From the NCBI RefSeq assembly GCF_011758745.1, contig NZ_JAANOV010000001.1, positions 1,798,001 to 1,862,000 of the forward strand: 64,000 nt of DNA, written 5' to 3'. This stretch comes from Amycolatopsis granulosa. Lineage in GTDB: Bacteria; Actinomycetota; Actinomycetes; Mycobacteriales; Pseudonocardiaceae. The translations under genes were made by a program, and so were the position numbers. The notes below the pieces were generated by a model. It had not been told where the DNA came from. It did not search any database and worked only from the letters and a program-made list of their open reading frames with translations. Position 1 is the first letter of the stretch, and each line of letters opens with the position of its first letter. Positions 17,197 through 27,890 of this stretch are shown piece by piece.

Positions 17197-17949
17197 TCAG
17201 GACCCGGTGAACAGCAGCAACGCGGGGGCCAGGTTGTTCGCCGCGTGCGCGACGAAACTCGCCCCCACCCGGCCGGTCCGCCACCGCGCCGCGCCGATCG
17301 CCACCCCCTGGACGAGCAGCGCCAGCGTCCGGGTCGGCTCGCCGTGCAGGTAGGCGAAGACGACCGCGGTGAGCACCACGATCACCCACTGCGGGAGGCG
17401 GTGGTGCTCGAGCGCCCCCCACAGCGATCCCCGCACCAGCAGCTCCTCGGCCATCGGCGTGGCAACCACCACCACGACGGCGGCCAGGGCCAGCCACACC
17501 AGTTCGTCGCTGCCGCCGCTCTCGGCGAGGTCGGTGAGCGGGCTGTCGGAGACCCGGTCGGTCCCGTAGACGCCGAGCAGCACCAGGTTCACCAGGTAAC
17601 CGGCCAGCAGCGCGAGCACACCGCAGGCCAGGCCCACCTTCACGTCGCGCAGGGTCGGCAGCCACCCGAAGTCGGCGTGCGGCCCGCTGCCCCACCGTTT
17701 CGAGGCGACCAGCGGCGCGAGACCGAGCAGCAGGCTGGGCACGAACGCCAGCAGCAGGACCGGCCCGACGTCGAGCAGTTCCAGCGGGTCCACGCTGGCG
17801 TGCCCGGACCGCAGCACGGTCATCACCACCGTGACGAGGTGGTACGCACCGAGACCGGCGAAGAACGCGAGAAATCCCCAGTGCGCGCCCAGAACCAGCC
17901 GGCTGCGCACTTCCTCCCCGACGTCCTGGCTCAGCCTCGACCCGCTCAT
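17197..17949 (-). CDS. CPBP-family intramembrane metalloprotease (second copy)
   Basis: 250 residues, multi-spanning. CPBP motifs are AEELLVRGSLWGALE, FAYLHGEPTRT and HAANNLAPA, so the E-E...R, H and H-x3-N residues are retained. Its helix order and the [14 protein letters not shown] element match the neighbouring gene, implying tandem duplication followed by divergence. Start ATG 17949 begins MSGSRLSQ. The gap to the first copy is 62 bases. Role unknown: family members process peptides or membrane-anchored regulators. Confidence 0.83.
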   Translation of the reverse strand: MSGSRLSQDVGEEVRSRLVLGAHWGFLAFFAGLGAYHLVTVVMTVLRSGHASVDPLELLDVGPVLLLAFVPSLLLGLAPLVASKRWGSGPHADFGWLPTLRDVKVGLACGVLALLAGYLVNLVLLGVYGTDRVSDSPLTDLAESGGSDELVWLALAAVVVVVATPMAEELLVRGSLWGALEHHRLPQWVIVVLTAVVFAYLHGEPTRTLALLVQGVAIGAARWRTGRVGASFVAHAANNLAPALLLFTGS

Positions 17950-18002
17950 GGAGTTCAGGCTAGGTGGCTGGGCGCGATCGTTCGACCCCGGGCCGTGAGC
18001 GC

Positions 18003-19067
18003 TCAGCGAACGAGTGCGCCACGCAGGACGATGTGCCGCGGCGCGCGCAGCGCGGACAGGTCCTCGCGGGGATCGCGGTCCAGGACCAGGAAATCGGCGG
18101 GCGCGCCCTGGGCGATGCCCGGGTGGCCCAGCCAGTCCCGTGCCGCCCAGGAGCCCGCCGCCAGCGCCTGCTCCGCGGTCATCCCGGCACGCCGCAGCGC
18201 CGCCAGCTCGTCCACCAGGCGGCCGTGCGCGATCATGCCGCCGGCGTCGCTGCCCGCGTACACCGCGACGCCGGCGTCGAGCGCGTTGCCGACCAGCTCG
18301 CCGGCCCGGGCGTGCAGCGCGCGCATGTGCGCGGCGTACCGCGGGTACTTGCCGGCCTGGTCGGCGATACCCGGGAAGTTCTCGATGTTGATCAGTGTCG
18401 GCACCAGCGCCGTGCCGCGGCGCGCCATCTCGGCCAGCAGCGCGGGGTCCAGGCCGGTGCCGTGCTCCAGGCAGTCGATCCCGGCGCCGATCAGCCCGGG
18501 CAGCGCGTCCTCGCCGAACACGTGCGCCGTGACGCGGGCACCGGCCTCGTGGGCGACCTTGATCGCCTCGGTGAGGACGTCGTCCGGCCACAGCGGAGCG
18601 AGATCGCCCACCGAGCGGTCGATCCAGTCGCCGACCAGCTTGACCCAGCCGTCGCCGTCGGCCGCCTGCTCGGCGACGGCGGCGGGCAGCTCGTCCGGGT
18701 GCGCGAGGTCGAGACCCAGACCCGGGATGTAGCGCTTGGGCAGCGCGAGGTGCCGCCCGGACCGGATGATCCGCGGCAGGTCGTCGCGTGCCTGCAACGG
18801 ACGGGTGTCAATCGGCTGGCCGCAGTCGCGGATCAGCAGCGTGCCGGCGTCCCGGTCGGCGAGCGCGTTGGCCGCCGCCCCGTCGAGGCCGGTCGGCCCG
18901 TCCGGCCCGATCGCCGGGTGGCAATGCGCGTCGACCAGGCCCGGCACCAGGAACCCGTCCTGGACGAGCGTCGCCGCGCCCTCGACGGGCGTGAACGTGA
19001 TCGTGCCGTCGCTGACCCAGACATCGCGCCGCACGCCGTCCGGCAGCACCACCGCGCGCAGGTGCAT
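18003..19067 (-). CDS. Amidohydrolase-superfamily metal-dependent hydrolase
   Basis: 354 residues, imidazolonepropionase/prolidase-like subgroup. Metal ligands are visible as DAHCHP (H-x-H, about residue 46), a lysine in WVKLVGDWID, H in VTAHVFGEDA, H in CLEHGTGLD and D in AGSDAGGM. The composite beta-sandwich with the usual last strand ADFLVLDRDP is present. Substrate not assignable. The equivalent gene Rv2915c lies next to ffh in M. tuberculosis, so it belongs to the conserved backbone. Its start codon directly abuts the ffh stop. Confidence 0.85.
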   Translation of the reverse strand: MHLRAVVLPDGVRRDVWVSDGTITFTPVEGAATLVQDGFLVPGLVDAHCHPAIGPDGPTGLDGAAANALADRDAGTLLIRDCGQPIDTRPLQARDDLPRIIRSGRHLALPKRYIPGLGLDLAHPDELPAAVAEQAADGDGWVKLVGDWIDRSVGDLAPLWPDDVLTEAIKVAHEAGARVTAHVFGEDALPGLIGAGIDCLEHGTGLDPALLAEMARRGTALVPTLINIENFPGIADQAGKYPRYAAHMRALHARAGELVGNALDAGVAVYAGSDAGGMIAHGRLVDELAALRRAGMTAEQALAAGSWAARDWLGHPGIAQGAPADFLVLDRDPREDLSALRAPRHIVLRGALVR

Positions 19068-20588
19068 CTACTTGTTCTTCGGCAGCTTGAACTTGGCCGG
19101 GTCGAAGCCCGGGACGTCGTTCATGCCGCCGCCCAGCTGGGACAGGTCGGGCATGCCACCGCCGGCGGGCGGGAGCATCGGCATGCCGCCGGGGAACCCG
19201 CCACGCACCTTCGGCTGCGTCGGGCCCTTGCCCTTCTTCCCCTTCTTGCCCTTCTTGCGCTTGGTGGCGCTGCCGCCGCCGAAGCCGAAGCGGCCGGCCA
19301 TCTGCTGCATCATCTTGCGGGCTTCGAAGAACCGGTTGACCAGGTCGTTGACCTCGCGCACGGTGACGCCGGAGCCGACCGCGATGCGCTGGCGCCGCGA
19401 GCCGTTGATGATCTTCGGATCGGCCCGCTCCGCCGGGGTCATGCCGCGGATGATCGCCTGCAGGCGGTCCAGGTGCTTGTCGTCGACCTGGGCGAGCTGC
19501 TCCTTCATCTGCCCCGCGCCGGGCAGCATGCCCAGCAGGTTGCCGATCGGGCCCATCTTGCGGACCGCGAGCATCTGCTCCAGGAAGTCCTCCAGCGTGA
19601 GCTGACCGGTGCCCAGCTTCGCCGCGGCCTTCTCGGCCTGCTCCTGGTCGAACGCCTGCTCGGCCTGTTCGATCAGGGTGAGCAGGTCGCCCATGCCGAG
19701 GATCCGGCTCGCCATCCGGTCCGGGTGGAAGGTGTCGAAGTCCTCGAGCTTCTCACCGTTGGAGGCGAACAGGATCGGCTGGCCGGTGACCTGGCGCACG
19801 GACAACGCCGCACCGCCCCGGGCGTCACCGTCGAGCTTGGTGAGGACCACCCCGGTGAAGCCGACGCCGTCGCGGAACGCCTCGGCCGTGGTGACCGCGT
19901 CCTGACCGATCATCGCGTCGACGACGAACAGGACCTCGTCGGGTTCGACCGCGTCCCGGATGTCGGCGGCCTGCTTCATCAGCTCCTCGTCGACACCCAG
20001 CCGTCCGGCGGTGTCGACGATGACGATGTCGTGCTGCGCGTGCCTGGCCTCCTCGACGCCGCGGCGGGCCACGTCGACCGGGTCGCCGACGCCGTTGCCG
20101 GGCTCGGGCGCGAAAGTCGGCACGCCCGCTCGCTCACCGACCACCTGCAGCTGGGTGACGGCGTTGGGGCGCTGGAGGTCACAGGCGACCAGCAGCGGCG
20201 CGTGCCCCTGCTTCTTGAGGAACAGCGCGAGCTTGCCGGCCAGGGTCGTCTTACCGGAACCCTGCAGACCGGCGAGCATGATCACGGTCGGCGGGTTCTT
20301 CGCCAGGCTCAGGCGGCGGGTCTCGCCACCGAGGATGCCGATGAGCTCCTCGTTGACGATCTTGATGACCTGCTGCGCCGGGTTGAGGGCCTCGGAGACC
20401 TCGGCGCCCTTCGCGCGCTCCTTGACGTGCGCGATGAACTCCCGGACGACGGGCAGCGCGACGTCGGCCTCCAGCAGCGCGATGCGGATCTCGCGCGCGG
20501 TGGCGTCGATGTCGGCGTCGGTCAGCTTCCCCTTGCCCCGCAGGTTCTGCAGGACCGAGGTGAGCCGGTCGGAGAGGGTGTCGAACAC
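19068..20588 (-). CDS. ffh: Signal recognition particle protein Ffh
   Basis: GTPase that binds signal sequences of nascent membrane proteins and docks with FtsY. 506 residues, GTG start. N domain (1-90), G domain with P-loop GLQGSGKTTLAGKLA, DTAGRLGVD, TKLDGDARGG and the closing GEKLEDFDTFHP; then the Met-rich M domain (about 325-430) with RKMMQQMAG and the RNA-binding SGVTVREVN region. A Lys/Gly/Pro/Met-rich tail follows (KRKKGKKGKKGKG). The FtsY partner is at 41 kb. Confidence 0.98.
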   Translation of the reverse strand: MFDTLSDRLTSVLQNLRGKGKLTDADIDATAREIRIALLEADVALPVVREFIAHVKERAKGAEVSEALNPAQQVIKIVNEELIGILGGETRRLSLAKNPPTVIMLAGLQGSGKTTLAGKLALFLKKQGHAPLLVACDLQRPNAVTQLQVVGERAGVPTFAPEPGNGVGDPVDVARRGVEEARHAQHDIVIVDTAGRLGVDEELMKQAADIRDAVEPDEVLFVVDAMIGQDAVTTAEAFRDGVGFTGVVLTKLDGDARGGAALSVRQVTGQPILFASNGEKLEDFDTFHPDRMASRILGMGDLLTLIEQAEQAFDQEQAEKAAAKLGTGQLTLEDFLEQMLAVRKMGPIGNLLGMLPGAGQMKEQLAQVDDKHLDRLQAIIRGMTPAERADPKIINGSRRQRIAVGSGVTVREVNDLVNRFFEARKMMQQMAGRFGFGGGSATKRKKGKKGKKGKGPTQPKVRGGFPGGMPMLPPAGGGMPDLSQLGGGMNDVPGFDPAKFKLPKNK

Positions 20589-21142
20589 GGGTGTGCACGC
20601 TCCAGCTGGTCGTGGTTGTCCGCCTGCGGCGTCTCTCCAGGGTAGCCGCTGGGTGCGGGTGCCCTGTCAGGCCCGCCGCGCACGGCCACGGCCGGGTGGG
20701 CACGCCCGAACGTGGCGCGGGACGCAACCCGTGGCGGGGAACGAAGTGCGGGTGGCCCGCCCCCTCGACGGGCCACCCGCACTCCCCCTGCCCCCTGCCC
20801 CCCGGTGGCCCGCCCCCTCGACGGGCCACCGGCAGACGCCGCACCGCCGGTCTCCGGTGCTCGCCCACCCCCAGTACCGGCGAGAACCATCGGGCGGCCG
20901 CGGTGCGACGTCCTCAGACTGCCGGTTCCGGGAGCGGCGGGGCAGCGTGAGAACCCCCAAGTGGCGCTAGGTAGATCTACTCAGGGGTCCGGCCGGCCGC
21001 GCTCGCCGCGCGGTGGTGTGACCCATCTCCGCCAACGGCATGACGCGGTTCCCGCAAAAAATTCCGCGCCCCGCTCCCCGACCGTTCGCATCCAGCCACG
21101 CTAGCGCGAGTAGAACACTGTTCAACAGCGACGAACGGGTGA
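20589..21142. other. 554-base intergenic region between glnD and ffh
   Basis: No gene seen on either strand. It contains the twin hairpin repeat at 20745-20832 and, nearer glnD, an AT-richer patch with a short A-run (about 21050-21066) and scattered hexamers that could be the ffh promoter region. A 5-1-5 palindrome GAACACTGTTC lies near 21112; it lacks the N4 spacing of an actinobacterial SOS box. Confidence 0.5.
20745..20832. repeat. Twin long-stem hairpin repeat
   Basis: A 27-base unit, arms GGTGGCCCG and CGGGCCACC around the loop CCCCCTCGA, occurs twice (20751-20777 and 20804-20830), 53 bases start to start and identical. The first copy's stem extends to 15 perfect base pairs (20745-20759 with 20769-20783); the second extends to 11. 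The spacer is C-rich. Either could act as a bidirectional transcription block after glnD or as an RNA-stabilising element, or be copies of a small dispersed repeat. Confidence 0.6.
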
Positions 21143-23449
21143 TCACGACGCCGCGGCGAGCACCGCCCGTTCGACCCGCTGCCGCCATCCCGGGTCCAGC
21201 CGGCCACTGCGCGGCGAGATCGCGAAGGAGTCCACGACCGCGGCGCCGAGCGTGGCGACCTTGGCCCACTTCACCTCGGCGTCGCAGGACCGCAGGGCCC
21301 CGGCGACCCGGTAGAGCAGCCCGATCCGGTCCGTGGCCCGCAGTTCGAGCACGACCGTGCTGGATCCGCCGGTCTCCTCGTCGAACCACAGCACCTTCGG
21401 CGCAGCCGCCACGCGGGTGGGCTGGTAGTCACGTTCCTTCGCGGCGATCTTCGCCTCCAGCGGGAGCACGCCGGAAACAGCCCGCGCGAGCTGCTCACGC
21501 AGCAACGCCGGGTCGGGCGGCGATCCGAACTTCGGCGACGCGGTGAAGATGCCGGCCCGTCCGCCGTCGTGGCCGCGCAGTACCGCGGTGTGCACTTCCA
21601 GCGAGTGCAGCGCGAGGACTCCGGCCGTGGGCGCCAGCAGGTCCGTGTGTGCCGGCGCGGCGACCACGACGGTCGCCACCTTGCCGTCGGAGGTGATGAG
21701 CACCTCACCGCGACCGGACGCGACGGCCGCGGCGACCAGCTCGCGCCGCCGGGCGTCCAGCGGCTCCGGCGGCCGGAACCCGTGGCCCTGCACGACCTGA
21801 CGGCACCGGTGGACCAGGCCGGCGACCAGACCGGCCTTCCAATCGGTCCACATGCCCGGGCCGGTGGCGAGCGAGTCGGCCTGCGTCAGCGCCTGCAGCA
21901 GCTCCAGCAGGACCACGTCGTCGCCGACGGTCGCGGCCACCCGCGCGATCGTGCCCGGCTCCTCGATGTCGCGCCGGGTCGCGGTGTGCGCCAGCAGCAG
22001 GTGGTGCCGCACCGCACCCGAGACGAGCGCGGCGTCCGGACCGGACAGGCCGATCCGGCGGGCGACCTCGGCGGAGATCGCGGCGCCCAGCTCGGAGTGG
22101 TCGGCGTCGCGGCCCTTGCCGATGTCGTGCAGCAACGCGGCCAGCAGCAGCAGGTCCGGCCGGGACACCGTGGTGGTGAGCTTCGCGGCCTCGACCGCGG
22201 TCCGCACCAGGTGCCGGTCCACCGTCCACGAGTGCACCGGCTCGCGCGGGGGCAGGTCCCGCACGGCACCCCATTCCGGGAACAACCGGGCCCACAGGCC
22301 GGTGCGGTCCAGCGCTTCCACCGCGTCGACCAGGCCCTCCCCCGCACCGAGCAGCTCGGTGAGCGAGTCGCGCGCCTCCGCCGGCCACGGCGTGCGCAGT
22401 TCCGGGGCCGACTCGGCGAGAGCGCGGAGGGTGCCGTGCGAGATCGGCGCGCGGGTGCGGGCGGCAGCGGCGGCGACCCGCAGCAGCAGCGCGGGGTCCT
22501 TGGCCGGCACCGCATCCCTGGCCAGGGCCACCTCGTTGCCGTGCAGCACGACGCCGTCGGCCAGTGGGGTCCGGCTCGGCCGCCGCCCGAAACGGCCGCG
22601 CGGCGGTTCAGCGGTGGCGCGCAACGCCACGTCGACGGCATAGCCGACCGCCCGGCCGGCACCGGACAGCTTGCGCGCGAGCGCGAAACGGTCGCCGAAC
22701 CCGAGCTCGGCGGCCACCAGCCCGGCGTCCACACCGGACAGCACGTCCCGGTCCCGCCGCAGTTCACGGCGCAACTCGGTGCGCACGTCCAGCAACAGTT
22801 CCCGGGCCTGGCGCAGTTCCTCCCCCGGTCGGTCGGTGAGCTGGGCGGCGGCCAGCGCCCCCAGCACACCGAGGTCACGCAGGCCGCCCCGGCCGTACTT
22901 GAGGTCGGGTTCGGCGGACTGGGCGATCTCCCCGCTGCGCTGCCAGCGCAGCCGGGTCGACTCCGCCAGTTCCGGCAGACGGGTGCGTGCGGTGCGCCGC
23001 CACTGGTCCCGCGCGGCCGCGGCGAGCCGGCCGGTCAGCTCGGCGTCCCCGGCGAGGTGCCGGGCGTCGAGCAGTCCCATCGCGGTGCGCAGGTCCGCGG
23101 AAGCGACCTGGAGCGCCTCCCCCGGCGTGCGGACCGAGTGGTCGAGGCCGATGCGCGCGTCCCACAGCGGGTACCACAGCGCGTCCGCGATGGTGGCGAT
23201 GTCCGGGTGCTGGTCGTGCAGCAACACCAGGTCCAGGTCCGAGAACGGCACGAGCTCGCGCCGGCCGAGGCCGCCCACGGCGACCAGCGCGACACCCGGT
23301 CCGGTGCCCACGCCCGCCGCCGCGGCGGCCTTGCCGAGCCGGAACTCGTACAGGTCGACCAGCGCGGCGCGCAGCGCGGGCGCGCCGAGCCTGCCGGGCC
23401 GGCCTGCCAGCAACCGGTCCACCGCCTCGGCGAGCTCGCCCCCGGCCAT
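21143..23449 (-). CDS. glnD: [Protein-PII] uridylyl/adenylyltransferase GlnD
   Basis: 768 residues. Nucleotidyltransferase domain with GGLGRRELVPFSDLDLVLLHD (G-G/S motif and D-x-D, near 55-75); HD domain LLLAALLHDIGKGRDADHSELG (about 435-455) for de-modification; two C-terminal ACT domains (about 590-768, including LELRATDRIGLLYRVAGAL). In actinobacteria the enzyme adenylylates GlnK/GlnB on Tyr51 rather than uridylylating it. Third gene of the amt-glnB-glnD operon, 11 bases after glnB, so it probably shares the nitrogen-controlled promoter. It is the glutamine sensor that sets PII state. Confidence 0.95.
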   Translation of the reverse strand: MAGGELAEAVDRLLAGRPGRLGAPALRAALVDLYEFRLGKAAAAAGVGTGPGVALVAVGGLGRRELVPFSDLDLVLLHDQHPDIATIADALWYPLWDARIGLDHSVRTPGEALQVASADLRTAMGLLDARHLAGDAELTGRLAAAARDQWRRTARTRLPELAESTRLRWQRSGEIAQSAEPDLKYGRGGLRDLGVLGALAAAQLTDRPGEELRQARELLLDVRTELRRELRRDRDVLSGVDAGLVAAELGFGDRFALARKLSGAGRAVGYAVDVALRATAEPPRGRFGRRPSRTPLADGVVLHGNEVALARDAVPAKDPALLLRVAAAAARTRAPISHGTLRALAESAPELRTPWPAEARDSLTELLGAGEGLVDAVEALDRTGLWARLFPEWGAVRDLPPREPVHSWTVDRHLVRTAVEAAKLTTTVSRPDLLLLAALLHDIGKGRDADHSELGAAISAEVARRIGLSGPDAALVSGAVRHHLLLAHTATRRDIEEPGTIARVAATVGDDVVLLELLQALTQADSLATGPGMWTDWKAGLVAGLVHRCRQVVQGHGFRPPEPLDARRRELVAAAVASGRGEVLITSDGKVATVVVAAPAHTDLLAPTAGVLALHSLEVHTAVLRGHDGGRAGIFTASPKFGSPPDPALLREQLARAVSGVLPLEAKIAAKERDYQPTRVAAAPKVLWFDEETGGSSTVVLELRATDRIGLLYRVAGALRSCDAEVKWAKVATLGAAVVDSFAISPRSGRLDPGWRQRVERAVLAAAS

Positions 23450-23460
23450 CCGGTTCGCCC

Positions 23461-25184
<1,724 letters not shown>

Positions 25185-25232
25185 ATCGTCCTCCCGTACC
25201 CGAGGTGATGACGGCGAGTTTTGGAGCTGCGT

Positions 25233-25302
25233 GTTTCACCGGGCCGCACCCGGCGTTTCCCGCTCGTGAACTGTGGGGCCGCTCGTGTTACGAGCACGTT
25301 TC
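25233..25302 (-). promoter_or_regulatory. GlnR-like binding region upstream of amt
   Basis: Read on the minus strand: GAAAC (25298-25302), 6 bases, GTAAC (25287-25291), a gap, then TTCAC (25266-25270), 6 bases, GAAAC (25255-25259), and a further GAAAC at 25233-25237. The established GlnR consensus alternates gTnAC and GaAAC with 6-base spacers. Two such pairs occur here, though the gap between them is one base short of helical phase. GlnR activates amtB-glnK-glnD in Streptomyces and Amycolatopsis under nitrogen limitation. Confidence 0.6.
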
Positions 25303-25355
25303 GCGCCGTCGGGACGCCGGGCAGCCGCCCGTCGCGGATGTGATGAGATGAGGGT

Positions 25356-26201
25356 ATGACGAGGCCAGCACCGCTGCCGGACGCCGTTGTCGCGGCGTTG
25401 CGGTGCCCGCTGTGCGGCCGGTCCTGCACGCTCGACGGCCGCACGCTCCGCTGTCCGTCGCGGCACTCGTTCGACCTCGCGAAGCAGGGTTACGTCAACC
25501 TCCTGCACGCCGGCATCCCGGCGGGCACGGCGGACACCGCGGACATGGTCGCCGCGCGGGTGGCGTTCCTGGGTGCCGGGCACTACGCCCGGCTGCGCGA
25601 CCTGATCGCCGGGGTCACCGCGGAGGCGGCTGGTGACGGCCTGGTCGTGGACGCCGGTGCCGGTACCGGGTACTACCTCGCCAGGGTGCTCGACCGGGCG
25701 CCTGCGGCGACCGGGCTGGCGCTCGACGTGTCGGCGCTCGCGGTGCGCCGCGCGGCGAAGGCGCACCCACGGCTGGGCGCCGCGGTGTGGAACCTGTGGG
25801 AGCCGTGGCCGGTGGCGTCCGGGGCGGCCGCGGTGGTGCTGAACGTGTTCGCGCCGCGCAACGGCCCGGAGTTCCACCGGGTGCTGCGGCCGGACGGGAC
25901 GCTGCTCGTGGTCTCGCCGGAACCGGGGCACCTGGCCGAACTCGCGTCGCTGGCGCCGGTGCTGGAGGTGGACGCGCGGAAGGAACAACGCCTCGACGCG
26001 GCGTTGTCGGCTCACTTCGCACTGGCCTCCCGGGAGGGACTGCGCCAGCGGGTGACGCTGAAACCGCAGGAGATCCGGGACGCGGTGCGGATGGGCCCGA
26101 CCGGGCACCACCCGGAGCGGCTCGCGGCGCTCGCGGACGTGACCGAACCGGCCGAGGTGACCCTCGCGTTCACGCTGTCGGTGTACCGGAGGACCACATG
26201 A
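25356..26201 (+). CDS. RlmA-type 23S rRNA (guanine-N1) methyltransferase
   Basis: 281 residues. N-terminal zinc site C17-x2-C20-x12-C33-x3-H37 (RCPLC... and LRCPSRHSFD), identical in spacing to RlmA/RrmA, followed by KQGYVNLL. SAM-binding motif I is VVDAGAGTGYYLARVL and the post-motif has LDVSALAVRRAAK. RlmA enzymes methylate G745 or G748 in the ribosomal exit tunnel; the G748 enzymes (TlrB) confer tylosin/mycinamicin resistance. Which position is used cannot be decided. It overlaps the next gene by 4 bases, suggesting coupling. Confidence 0.85.
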   Translation: MTRPAPLPDAVVAALRCPLCGRSCTLDGRTLRCPSRHSFDLAKQGYVNLLHAGIPAGTADTADMVAARVAFLGAGHYARLRDLIAGVTAEAAGDGLVVDAGAGTGYYLARVLDRAPAATGLALDVSALAVRRAAKAHPRLGAAVWNLWEPWPVASGAAAVVLNVFAPRNGPEFHRVLRPDGTLLVVSPEPGHLAELASLAPVLEVDARKEQRLDAALSAHFALASREGLRQRVTLKPQEIRDAVRMGPTGHHPERLAALADVTEPAEVTLAFTLSVYRRTT

Positions 26202-26833
26202 CGGCCGTGCCCGCGACGGCGATCACCGACCCGGACTGGCTGGCCGGGCAGCTGCGCCGCACCGCGGCGCTCTACGGCGACGGCGGGCCGGTGGTGACCG
26301 GCACCGTCTGGTGGTACTCGGTGTCGGCGATGCTGGTGACGCCCGCGCTGGACCCGCTGGTCGCGACCGGCCGGGCGATGGACCCGGCGCTGGACGCGGT
26401 GACGCTGGAGGTGGTGCCGGACGGCCGGGTGCTCGACGCCCGCTCGTCGCGGCCGCTCGGGTCCGATGTGGACGAAATCGGCAAGGCACTGGCCGGCACG
26501 CTGGACGCCGGGATCGCCGCGGTGGCGGCGGTCAGCGGCGCCGGAACCCGCGCGCTGTGCGCGATCGCGACCGATGCGATCGCGAACGTCCTGGTGTGGG
26601 CCGCGAAGACCTCAGGTGATGCCGCACGTGGAGTGGTCCTGGCCGGTCAGGTGGTCGCCGCGGTGGGCGGTCACCTGCCGCGGCCGCGGTTCGTGGACGT
26701 CGGCGGCACACCGGTGGTGCGGCGGGCGTCGTGCTGCCTGATCTACCGCACCGGCAGGGCGGCCAAGTGCGTCAGCTGCCCGCGGCAGACCCCCGCGGAA
26801 CGGGCGCAGCGGTTGCGGATGACGTTCGGTTAA
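26198..26833 (+). CDS. FhuF-like (2Fe-2S) protein
   Basis: 211 residues from ATG 26198, whose first bases overlap the methyltransferase stop. The C-terminus reads SCCLIYRTGRAAKCVSCPR, giving C179-C180-x10-C191-x2-C194, the exact unusual 2Fe-2S ligand spacing of the FhuF ferric-siderophore reductase family. The body resembles FhuF relatives (VTPALDPLV..., GHLPRPRFVD). It may reduce siderophore-bound iron, but no siderophore genes are nearby. In M. tuberculosis a siderophore-utilisation gene (viuB) lies in the related dprA neighbourhood; that parallel is loose. Confidence 0.75.
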   Translation: MTAVPATAITDPDWLAGQLRRTAALYGDGGPVVTGTVWWYSVSAMLVTPALDPLVATGRAMDPALDAVTLEVVPDGRVLDARSSRPLGSDVDEIGKALAGTLDAGIAAVAAVSGAGTRALCAIATDAIANVLVWAAKTSGDAARGVVLAGQVVAAVGGHLPRPRFVDVGGTPVVRRASCCLIYRTGRAAKCVSCPRQTPAERAQRLRMTFG

Positions 26834-27639
26834 CGGGTCAGGAAGCCGTCGAGCAGCTTGTTGACCACGTCCGGCACTTCGAGGGCCGCGAGGTGGGCCG
26901 CGTCCTCGAGGAAGACCAGTTCGGCACCGGGGATGGCGGCGGCCATCTCCTCGAGTTCCCGCGGCGGGAAGGTCGCGTCCTCGCGGCCACCGATGACCAG
27001 CACCGGGGTGCGGATCGAGGCGAGCAGCGCCCGCTGGTCGGGCCGCCGGGAGACCACGCTGGTGACCGCGAACGTCAGGGACCGCACGTCGTTGCGCCGC
27101 GCCAGCTCGATGACGCGGGCCACCACCTCCGGGCGCGTGCGCAGTGAAGTGGGCCCGAGGAACGCCTTGCCGACCGACCGGGTGAGCGGCGGGCGGATGC
27201 CGCGCAGGAGCTTCGCCATCGCGAGGAGCGCGGCGAACTCGGCCTTCTGCCGCCGTGGGGCCGCCGACGCGGTGCCGTTCATCAGGGTGCTGGTGAGCAC
27301 ACGATCGGGATGACGCGCGGCGAACGTGGCGCCGACCATCGCGCCCCACGAGTTGCCGAGGAAGTGCGTCCGGCCGAACCCGAGCGCGTCGAGCAGTTCG
27401 ATGACCACACCGGCGCATTCGTCGAGCGTGAAGGTCCCGCGCAGGGCGCTGCTCGCGCCGTGGCCCGGCGGGTCCACCGCCACCGTGGTGAACCGTCCGG
27501 ACAGGTGCTCGGCCTGCGCCTGCCACAACGTGTGGTCCATGAGCAGGCTGGGCCACATCACGATCGGGTCCCCGGAACCCCGCAGGTGCACCCGGAGGGT
27601 GCCGAGCGAGGTCGGCACGTCGCGATCTTCGTCGATCAT
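26830..27639 (-). CDS. Alpha/beta hydrolase
   Basis: 269 residues from ATG 27639. Classical fold: DPPGHGASS oxyanion region, nucleophile elbow GNSWGAM with S97, acid in GGREDATFPP, histidine in LEDAAHLAALE. It resembles 3-oxoadipate enol-lactonase-type hydrolases, but no aromatic-pathway genes lie nearby, so no substrate is claimed. The stop overlaps the FhuF-like gene's stop by 4 bases on the opposite strand. Confidence 0.8.
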   Translation of the reverse strand: MIDEDRDVPTSLGTLRVHLRGSGDPIVMWPSLLMDHTLWQAQAEHLSGRFTTVAVDPPGHGASSALRGTFTLDECAGVVIELLDALGFGRTHFLGNSWGAMVGATFAARHPDRVLTSTLMNGTASAAPRRQKAEFAALLAMAKLLRGIRPPLTRSVGKAFLGPTSLRTRPEVVARVIELARRNDVRSLTFAVTSVVSRRPDQRALLASIRTPVLVIGGREDATFPPRELEEMAAAIPGAELVFLEDAAHLAALEVPDVVNKLLDGFLTR

Positions 27640-27890
27640 GCGGCTACGGTACGCGGCGCCCGCCGGTTCCGCTGGCATCCGGATGCGCTCACCACGCTTG
27701 AGCCTGGCAACCGCGGAGAACACCGTGCCCGCCGGAGCCGTCCGGTCGGAGGTCGCCGCTGTCCTGGACGGCCCGCGAGCGGAAATCCGCCCGCCGGACG
27801 GGGTTTTTCCGCCGCACATGGTCCGCCGGGGACGGCCGCGCGTGTCAGACTCGGTGGTGTGACGGGAAGTTCGCCGGGCGAAGGTGGGTT

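Noticed and set aside
21105-21125. SOS (LexA) box upstream of ffh
   Set aside because: GAACACTGTTC has a 1-base centre; the actinobacterial LexA box needs GAAC and GTTC separated by 4 bases in a different arrangement.
27727-27862. Small plus-strand frame between the hydrolase and MBL genes
   Set aside because: About 45 codons, no similarity recognised and no clear ribosome site; more likely part of the divergent promoter region.
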